Origin: Nitrospirota bacterium
Lineage (GTDB): Bacteria; Nitrospirota; Thermodesulfovibrionia; UBA6902; BMS3Bbin08
NCBI GenBank assembly: GCA_016208845.1
Contig: JACQXH010000083.1
Span: forward strand, 5,898-18,500
DNA length: 12,603 nucleotides
Direction of reading: 5' to 3'
Positions 7,551-12,603 of this stretch are shown here, piece by piece. Every line of letters begins with the position of its first letter. Position 1 is the stretch's first letter. A program made the position numbers and the translations under genes. The notes below the pieces were generated by a model. That model was not told where the DNA came from. It saw only the letters and a list, made by a program, of their open reading frames with translations, and made no database searches.

Positions 7551-7710
7551 ACCACATAGGACACAGAGAACATTAATTTTAAAGTGGACAAATTAGGTTT
7601 TTCCGCCACAGGTCTCCCCGGCGGCTCTTCGAGCGGACCCACCGAGGCGGGAAATTTATAATTTCAAAATTCCAAATTCCAATTTACAAAGCCCTGCGCT
7701 CCCTGTGGTT
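7551..7710. repeat. Repeat debris in the ftsH-ileS gap: degenerate palindromic element with nested GC-rich hairpin
   Basis: This fills most of the 300-bp divergent gap (7472-7771). accaca plus aggacacagag (7551-7568) faces gccctgcgctccctgtggtt (7691-7710); as inverted arms they match at about 12 of 18 positions. Inside is a GC-rich imperfect palindrome (about 7599-7653: tttccgcc facing ggcgggaaa, with the hairpin gctc-ttc-gagc at 7624-7634). An AT-rich stretch with short tandem similarity (aaattccaaattcca, 7668-7684) follows. No gene is seen here. The composition resembles the elements at 11265 and 12205. Confidence 0.4.
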
Positions 7711-7743
7711 TCCTGAAATGCATTTTCCGGATTAATTATAGTG

Positions 7744-7749
7744 TATAAT
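7744..7749 (+). promoter_or_regulatory. Probable -10 box of the ileS promoter
   Basis: TATAAT lies 22 nt before the ileS ATG. No convincing -35 hexamer is seen at 17 nt (catttt there). Transcription would start near 7756, leaving a leader of only about 16 nt with the Shine-Dalgarno GAGG (7763-7766) 5 nt before ATG. That excludes a T-box or other leader riboswitch. Confidence 0.5.
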
Positions 7750-7771
7750 TATAGATTATTTCGAGGAAGAA

Positions 7772-10700
7772 ATGAAGACAGATTATAAAGAAACCCTGAA
7801 TTTACCAAAAACAGATTTTCCAATGAAGGCCAATCTCACCCAGCAGGAGATCAAGATGCTTGATTTCTGGGTAAAGAGCAATATCCTTAAAAAGATGCAG
7901 GCAAAAGACAGATCCAGGTCATATATCCTGCACGATGGACCTCCGTATGCCAACGGACATATACACATAGGCCATGCGCTGAACAAGATACTGAAAGACA
8001 TAATCGTCAAATATAAATCCATGAAAGGATTTTATTCTCCATTTATTCCTGGCTGGGACTGCCACGGCCTGCCCATCGAGCACGAGGTCGATAAAAAATT
8101 GGGCTCGAAAAAAGAAGGCGTTTCTATCATTGAAAAAAGAAAGCTCTGCAGGGAATACGCCCTGAAGTTTCTGGACATTCAACGCAATGAGTTTAAGCGG
8201 CTTGGGGTCTTTGGTGAATGGGAAGAGCCCTACATTACTATGGCCTATCCGTACGAGGCATCAATAGTCCGTGAATTCGGAAGATTCGTTGAAAATGGAT
8301 CTGTGTATAAAGGCAAGAAGCCTGTTCACTGGTGCCCTTCGTGCGTTACCGCCCTTGCGGAGGCTGAAGTCGAATATGCAGACAAAGAATCGCCATCAAT
8401 ATATGTGAAATTCAGGATAGAGGATCAAAAAAATAAAAACGATATAAAAAGAGGCATGTACTTTGTGATCTGGACAACAACTCCCTGGACTCTTCCAGCA
8501 AACATGGCGCTTGCTCTTCATCCGCATCTTCCATATGCCAAGGTAACAACGAGGGATGGGGAGGAACTCATTATTGCAGAGCAGTTAATTCAAAATTGTA
8601 TGGAAAAGACAGGGTATAAAGAAGGGGAGTATAAAACTGAAGGTGCATGGTCTGGCAACGACCTTGAAGGGATTGTCTGTAAGCACCCGTGGATCGACCG
8701 TGAGGTCAAGACCATACTTGGAGAGCATGTTACCCTGGAGCAGGGAACCGGAGTTGTCCATACCGCGCCAGGACATGGAGAAGAGGATTATGAAGTCGGA
8801 TTGAAATACGGGCTTGATGTATTTGCGCCTGTTGATAAGAAGGGTTGTTTTACAGATGAGGTGAAGGACTTTGCCGGACAATATGTATTTAAGGCTAATC
8901 CTCTAATTATCGATAAATTAAGGGAAAAACAGACCCTCTTGGGCCCGGACGAAAAGATAACTCATTCTTATCCCCACTGCTGGAGATGCAAGAAACCGGT
9001 GATCTTCCGGGCCACCGAGCAATGGTTTATCTCTATGGCGAAAAATAATTTGAGGAATAAGGCCCTTGCTGAAATAGAAAAGGTGCGCTGGATACCAAAA
9101 TGGGGCAGAGACAGGATATTCGGAATGGTTGAGAACAGGCCTGACTGGTGCGTCTCAAGGCAAAGGATGTGGGGTGTTCCGATAACATTGTTCAAGTGTG
9201 AGAAATGTAAGGAGATCCTAACTGACAAAGTGGTAATTGATAATATCGTTAAGGAAGTGGAAGAGTCCGGTGCTGACGTCTGGTTTGAAAAATCTGCTAA
9301 AGAACTGCTGCCTCAGGATTACAAATGTTCCAAGTGCGGCTCTCAGGAATTCTCAAAAGAGACAGATATCCTTGATGTGTGGTTTGATTCTGGAGTGAGC
9401 CACGCGGCTGTGCTTGAGATCGATCAGCGGTTTCCACGCGTTGAAACAGGATCAGAACGGCCGGCTGACCTGTATCTTGAGGGAAGCGATCAGCACAGGG
9501 GATGGTTTCAAAGTTCATTGCTTTCATCTGTAGGCACGAGGGGACGCGCTCCGTATAAGGCGGTATTGACTCATGGTTTTGTCGTTGACGGGTCAGGCAA
9601 AAAAATGTCCAAATCCCTTGGCAATGTAGTCTCTCCGCAGGAGATAACTGACAAATATGGTGCCGAGATACTCAGGCTGTGGAGCGCATCTGCTGATTAC
9701 AGGGAAGACATGAGGATATCAAAGGAGATCCTGGACCGTCTTATAGAGGCCTACAGGAAGATAAGGAACACCTGCAGGTTTCTGATGGGCAATATTTATG
9801 ACTTTGATATTTCAAGGCTAAATGATAAACATTACGAAGAGGGACTTAAAAAAGACCTTCAAGATGTGGACAGATTTATCTTATCGACATTACAGACACT
9901 GACTGAAAAAGTAGAGGGGGCATATGAGAATTTTGAATTCCATGAGGTATTTCATTCCATATATCAGTTCTGTGTTACTGATATGAGCGCCTTTTATCTT
10001 GATGTCCTCAAGGACAGGCTTTATACATTTAAATCTGATTCCAGGGATAGGGAAACGGCGCAGTGGGTTTTATATAAATCATTGATATCATTGGTTAAAA
10101 TGATGGCGCCCATTCTGTCTTTTACCGCAGAAGAAATATGGCAGCACTTGATAAAACAAGGGTCAGGCCTGCCTGCCGGACAGGCAGGGGGCAAGTCGAT
10201 ACGACTCGTTTCCGAGGGGCAGGAAGACAGTAGTCAGTATCCAGTAGACAGTAGTCAGGGAAAAACCAACTCATTACACATTACACATAACGCATTACAG
10301 CCTTTTAGAGGTAAAGTCGATACGACTCGTTCCCGAGGGCAAGGAGAGGAAAGCATATTCCTTTCTTCCTTTCCGGAAGTGGAAACTGAATTTATTGACA
10401 AGCAGCTTGTCGAGAAATGGGAGGATCTTCGTAAGATCCGTGATGACGTCAACAAGGCCCTTGAAATAAAGCGCCAGGCTAAAGTCATAGGCAATGCGCT
10501 TGAGGCAAAGGTCATTCTATATGCCGGCGAAGACGCGTTCAGAATCCTTGAGGAGCATAAGGCATTTCTGCCAACCCTTTTTATTGTCTCGTCTGCTGAA
10601 GTAATAAAAGATACAAATCCTCCGGAGGGGACCTATAAAAGCCCGGAGATCGCCGGCCTTGCGATAGACGTTAAAAGGGCAGATGGCGATAAGTGCGGCA

Positions 10701-10786
10701 GGTGCTGGAACTGGAGCATAACCGTTGGAAAGCATGATGAATTTCCGGAATTATGCGAAAGGTGCTGCGGGGTACTCAAGGGTTGA
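7772..10786 (+). CDS. ileS: Isoleucyl-tRNA synthetase with an in-frame repeat-derived insertion
   Basis: A 1004-aa class I synthetase that charges tRNA-Ile. The HIGH motif is HIGH itself (65-68, within PYANGHIHIGH), the CP1 editing domain has WTTTPWTLPAN (234-244) and GTGVVHTAPGHG (325-336), KMSKS is at 611-615, and the C-terminal zinc finger uses C975/C978 and C995/C998 (CGRCWN, CERC). All expected catalytic and metal-binding residues are present. Residues about 796-857 have no counterpart in ordinary IleRS: without them the protein is about 942 aa, the normal bacterial length, and the flanks EEIWQHLIKQ and GEESIFLSSFPEV join naturally. The insertion sits in the loop between the helical anticodon-binding domain and the C-terminal region, where it could be tolerated. 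A TATAAT box and GAGG Shine-Dalgarno precede the ATG. It heads the ileS-lspA pair, a common bacterial arrangement. Confidence 0.97.
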   Translation: MKTDYKETLNLPKTDFPMKANLTQQEIKMLDFWVKSNILKKMQAKDRSRSYILHDGPPYANGHIHIGHALNKILKDIIVKYKSMKGFYSPFIPGWDCHGLPIEHEVDKKLGSKKEGVSIIEKRKLCREYALKFLDIQRNEFKRLGVFGEWEEPYITMAYPYEASIVREFGRFVENGSVYKGKKPVHWCPSCVTALAEAEVEYADKESPSIYVKFRIEDQKNKNDIKRGMYFVIWTTTPWTLPANMALALHPHLPYAKVTTRDGEELIIAEQLIQNCMEKTGYKEGEYKTEGAWSGNDLEGIVCKHPWIDREVKTILGEHVTLEQGTGVVHTAPGHGEEDYEVGLKYGLDVFAPVDKKGCFTDEVKDFAGQYVFKANPLIIDKLREKQTLLGPDEKITHSYPHCWRCKKPVIFRATEQWFISMAKNNLRNKALAEIEKVRWIPKWGRDRIFGMVENRPDWCVSRQRMWGVPITLFKCEKCKEILTDKVVIDNIVKEVEESGADVWFEKSAKELLPQDYKCSKCGSQEFSKETDILDVWFDSGVSHAAVLEIDQRFPRVETGSERPADLYLEGSDQHRGWFQSSLLSSVGTRGRAPYKAVLTHGFVVDGSGKKMSKSLGNVVSPQEITDKYGAEILRLWSASADYREDMRISKEILDRLIEAYRKIRNTCRFLMGNIYDFDISRLNDKHYEEGLKKDLQDVDRFILSTLQTLTEKVEGAYENFEFHEVFHSIYQFCVTDMSAFYLDVLKDRLYTFKSDSRDRETAQWVLYKSLISLVKMMAPILSFTAEEIWQHLIKQGSGLPAGQAGGKSIRLVSEGQEDSSQYPVDSSQGKTNSLHITHNALQPFRGKVDTTRSRGQGEESIFLSSFPEVETEFIDKQLVEKWEDLRKIRDDVNKALEIKRQAKVIGNALEAKVILYAGEDAFRILEEHKAFLPTLFIVSSAEVIKDTNPPEGTYKSPEIAGLAIDVKRADGDKCGRCWNWSITVGKHDEFPELCERCCGVLKG
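10157..10342 (+). repeat. In-frame repeat-derived insertion in ileS (about 62 codons)
   Basis: This is composite repeat DNA translated as part of IleRS. In order it contains: a perfect palindrome CCTGCCTG-ccgga-CAGGCAGG (10168-10188, translated around LPAGQAGG); the first copy of a 32-bp repeat (10193-10224); GACAGTAGTCAG twice at 21-bp spacing (10226-10237, 10247-10258); a cattacaca-type short repeat (10272-10299); and the second copy of the 32-bp repeat (10314-10345). The translated stretch is low in hydrophobics and rich in S, Q and G, unlike the rest of the enzyme. The boundaries are estimates from comparison with the usual IleRS layout. Confidence 0.8.
10193..10345 (+). repeat. Direct 32-bp repeat pair within ileS, read in two frames
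   Basis: aagtcgatacgactcgtt plus (t/c)ccgaggg and a G/A-rich end occurs at 10193-10224 and 10314-10345, 121 bp apart. Each has an internal GTCG-ata-CGAC hairpin. Because 121 is not a multiple of 3, copy 1 encodes KSIRLVSEGQ and copy 2 encodes KVDTTRSRGQ. The unit has no stop codon in any of its three forward frames. Confidence 0.85.
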
Positions 10787-11247
10787 GAAAAGGATTAGTT
10801 GTTCCGGCGATTTCATGTTCCATAGTTATTCTGGATTATGTTACAAAACAAGCAATTGAATCATATGTTAAACCATATGACTCTATTAATGTATTGCCTT
10901 TCCTGAATATCGTTAATGTCAAAAACCCGGGTGCAGCCTTTGGTATTTTCTCGAACTTAGGCAATAAGATATTCATAGCAATATCGATCTTAGCCATAAT
11001 ATTGTTGCTTGGATATCTGTATAAAATAGCTAAGCGGCTGGAGATACTTGCACTTTCCCTGATCCTTGGAGGGGCAATCGGGAATCTGATTGACAGGATA
11101 AGTATTGGCAAAGTCATTGATTTTATTGATGTTTTTGTTAATAATTGGCACTGGCCGGCATTTAATGTCGCAGATTCAGCATTGACTGTCGGCATAAGTA
11201 TATTTCTGTGGTCGCAAATGAGACCAAATATTAAGCGGAAAGAATAA
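10753..11247 (+). CDS. lspA: Lipoprotein signal peptidase (signal peptidase II)
   Basis: A membrane aspartyl protease that cleaves the signal peptide of diacylglyceryl-modified prolipoproteins. From ATG 10753 it has 164 residues, with TM1 (about 14-28), LDYVTK (27-32) at its end, the NPGAAFGIF segment (58-66), TM2 (about 72-88), TM3 (about 97-113) carrying GNLIDR with catalytic D114, and FNVADS (137-142) with catalytic D141, then TM4 (to about 154). Both active-site Asp residues are intact. ATG 10753 overlaps the ileS end by 34 nt. An in-frame TTG at 10783, overlapping the ileS TGA as TTGA, gives a 154-aa protein of more usual N-terminal length; the start is undecided. Either way it is translationally coupled to ileS. 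The preceding GGAA is a poor Shine-Dalgarno. Confidence 0.95.
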   Translation: MRKVLRGTQGLRKGLVVPAISCSIVILDYVTKQAIESYVKPYDSINVLPFLNIVNVKNPGAAFGIFSNLGNKIFIAISILAIILLLGYLYKIAKRLEILALSLILGGAIGNLIDRISIGKVIDFIDVFVNNWHWPAFNVADSALTVGISIFLWSQMRPNIKRKE

Positions 11248-11264
11248 TATCTAAAAAACATTTT

Positions 11265-11421
11265 GCCACGGATGAACACAGATAAACACGGATCTGCCTT
11301 TCGGCAGGAAGGCAGAACAAGTCAAAAAAACAGGCTACAAGTACTCATGCAGATGAAAAAAGCCCCGCTTATATTTAGGAATAATTTATTAATCCGTGTT
11401 AATCTGTGTTCATCCGTGGTT
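11265..11421. repeat. 157-bp palindromic element with near-perfect inverted arms (lspA-lgt gap)
   Basis: ccacggatgaacacagat plus aaacacggat (11266-11293) and its inverted copy (11392-11419) match at 27 of 28 positions, separated by 98 bp. The centre begins with a smaller hairpin, ctgcctt (11294-11300) and aaggcag (11309-11315). There is no open frame. The arm type is one I recall from many uncultured Nitrospirota, Desulfobacterota and relatives as a dispersed repeat. It fills most of the 197-bp gap and would put a strong hairpin into any lspA-lgt co-transcript. It has no U-tract, so it is unlikely to be an ordinary terminator. Confidence 0.8.
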
Positions 11422-11444
11422 AATTGATATAGTTAAAAGAAAAA

Positions 11445-12206
11445 ATGTATCCCACTCTTATTAAAATAGGCCCCATTGCCATCCACACCTACGGTGTTAT
11501 GATCGCATTAGCGTTCATAGTAGGCATTGCGCTCGCAATACGTCTTGGGAAAAAAGAAAACATTACCAAGGAGCAAATATTAGACATAGGCTTCTATACG
11601 CTACTTGCCGCCATAATTGGCTCAAGACTTTTCTATGTGCTTGTAGAATATAAGTATTTTATCAAAAACCCGATCGATATATTTAAGGTGTGGGAAGGCG
11701 GGCTTGTGTTTTACGGTGGCTTGCTATTTGTTTTACCTGTTGTCTTTTATTATTTCAAAAGAAATAAGTTGCCTCTATGGAATACCTTCGACCTTTTTTC
11801 ACCTTCTGTGGCAATTGGTCATGCCATAGGCCGTATTGGATGTCTCTGTGCCGGCTGCTGTTATGGAATGCCTACGAATCTTCCATGGGGCATAACTTTT
11901 AAGAATCCGGAAGCACTTGCGATCAAAGGGGTTCCTCTTCATCCGACACAACTTTATGAATCTGCTGCTGAACTCAGTATTTTTATTTTTCTCATGTTTT
12001 TCAGGAAGCGCAAGACCTTCGATGGACAAATTTTCTGGATCTATATACTTCTCTACTCAGTTACGAGATTTATCATTGAGTTCTTCCGTGGAGATGAGAT
12101 AAGAGGATTTATTTATGATGGGATTTCATTTTCACAGGGCATAAGCATCGCGCTTTTCTTAACTGCTATGATTTTTTTAGTTTTCCTCCGAAAAAAATCT
12201 GCTTAA
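11445..12206 (+). CDS. lgt: Phosphatidylglycerol:prolipoprotein diacylglyceryl transferase
   Basis: A 253-aa polytopic inner-membrane enzyme that moves diacylglycerol from phosphatidylglycerol to the lipobox cysteine of prolipoproteins, the step before LspA. Visible signatures: IHTYGVMIALAF (13-24), GSRLFYVL (59-66), WEGGLVFYGGL (83-93), the Lgt signature GRIGCLCAGCCYG (129-141) with the essential Arg at 130, HPTQLYES (166-173) and RFIIEFFRGDE (208-218). There are about seven hydrophobic segments. Length is within the family's range (about 250-290). The start at ATG 11445 follows a weak AAAAGA site. It lies downstream of lspA, separated by a palindromic element, and its TAA stop is the first base of the next element, so its last codons could have been changed by that insertion. 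Confidence 0.96.
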   Translation: MYPTLIKIGPIAIHTYGVMIALAFIVGIALAIRLGKKENITKEQILDIGFYTLLAAIIGSRLFYVLVEYKYFIKNPIDIFKVWEGGLVFYGGLLFVLPVVFYYFKRNKLPLWNTFDLFSPSVAIGHAIGRIGCLCAGCCYGMPTNLPWGITFKNPEALAIKGVPLHPTQLYESAAELSIFIFLMFFRKRKTFDGQIFWIYILLYSVTRFIIEFFRGDEIRGFIYDGISFSQGISIALFLTAMIFLVFLRKKSA

Positions 12207-12445
12207 CGGTATTTAGCCGCGGATTTGCTCAGATCAACACGGATTAATAAATCAGACAATCGGAACATAGATATTGCAGGCTGAATCGTGCTGTGTAATG
12301 CCCGGTACTTCGTGAATGAATGATCAGTAACAGATTACTTTTTACTAAGTACGTTGTGCGGCTTTATTTAAATGATTTTTCACTCGTCTGTCTGCCGATA
12401 GGCAGACCTGTGTTAACCCGTGCTTATCTGTGGTTAAATACCGTT
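12205..12445. repeat. 241-bp diverged palindromic element downstream of lgt
   Basis: The outer 11 bp are perfect inverted copies: aacggtattta at 12205-12215 and its complement at 12435-12445. Pairing continues imperfectly inward (gccgcgga facing tctgtggt; aacacgg facing cctgtgtt). Near the right arm is a perfect hairpin GTCTGCC-gata-GGCAGAC (12390-12407). The arms resemble those of the element at 11265. The middle 140 bp hold no open frame or RNA gene I recognise. The first bases coincide with the lgt stop codon. Confidence 0.7.
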
Positions 12446-12535
12446 TCTTTAGTTCATTTTTTTACTTACCTAACCCATCAAGAAAATTAAAGAATTTACC
12501 GATAAGAATAGAGAGGGGAGAAGTGCGTGGAATGA

Positions 12536-12603
12536 GTGAAGAAAGGGAGAAAAAAAGTTGTCCCTGACGATTTATTCGAACATAATGTCCATGATGGGCA
12601 GAA
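12536..12603 (+). CDS. Possible start of a further gene (partial, tentative)
   Basis: From GTG 12536 a frame runs open to the window edge (22 codons: VKKGRKKVVPDDLFEHNVHD, then GQ). A TGA directly precedes the GTG. A purine-rich GAGAGGGGAG (12511-12520) lies about 15 nt upstream, a little far for a Shine-Dalgarno. An alternative ATG at 12532 is better spaced but meets TGA after 11 codons; it would enter the same frame only if the A7 run (12550-12556) were one base shorter. The product is not recognised. The gap between the element and here holds nothing else I can identify. Confidence 0.22.
   Translation, partial: MKKGRKKVVPDDLFEHNVHDGQ

Noticed and set aside
7500..7771. T-box or other riboswitch in front of ileS
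   Set aside because: The probable -10 box leaves a leader of only about 16 nt, too short for one; upstream sequence is repeat-like.
10255..10515. 86-aa minus-strand open frame inside ileS
   Set aside because: Shadow frame over the repeat insertion and conserved IleRS sequence; no start signal or domain.
11265..11421. Intrinsic terminator after lspA
   Set aside because: Arms are about 28 bp with a 98-bp centre and no U-tract follows; it fits a dispersed palindromic repeat better.

Overview
The window reads as a bacterial chromosome segment of moderate GC, with housekeeping genes on the right (ftsH, ileS, lspA, lgt) and an accessory operon on the left. The envelope and lipoprotein genes, together with long imperfect palindromes of the ccacggatgaacacagat type, suggest a Gram-negative lineage such as Nitrospirota or Desulfobacterota. 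No marker gene fixes the phylum, so this is inference.

Left block (1-4972, minus strand). This is a compact operon read from about 5000 down past base 1. It encodes a PLD-nuclease/SNF2-type helicase, then a Schlafen/AlbA_2-type ATPase-like protein, then the first 140 residues of a large Eco57I-like (type IIG) restriction-methylation enzyme. Spacers after the helicase are 2 nt each. The helicase-methylase-ATPase composition resembles restriction or anti-phage systems; from memory it recalls the 'Hma' category. Several parts look damaged or switchable: the helicase is split by a +1 frameshift near 2320-2371, the ATPase-like protein lacks the segment that should carry its ATP-binding N-box, and an 11-bp tandem repeat lies inside its coding sequence where loss or gain of one unit would truncate it.

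Middle (4973-7771). A small secreted protein with a possible BamE/SmpA-like fold and the membrane protease FtsH are both on the minus strand. FtsH starts at TTG behind a strong Shine-Dalgarno. The gaps around them hold inverted repeats. The ftsH-ileS divergent gap is largely made of repeat debris.

Right block (7772-12206, plus strand). Isoleucyl-tRNA synthetase, signal peptidase II and prolipoprotein diacylglyceryl transferase lie in a row. Lgt adds the lipid that LspA-processed lipoproteins carry, so the last two work in succession. IleRS carries an in-frame insertion of about 62 residues built from repeat DNA: a CCTGCCTG palindrome, two copies of a 32-bp repeat read in different frames, and short tandem motifs. 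Two palindromic elements flank lgt; the second begins at the lgt stop codon.

The most notable features are the decaying or switchable defence-like operon and repeat DNA domesticated in frame inside an essential tRNA synthetase. No tRNA, rRNA, CRISPR array or transposase gene was seen.
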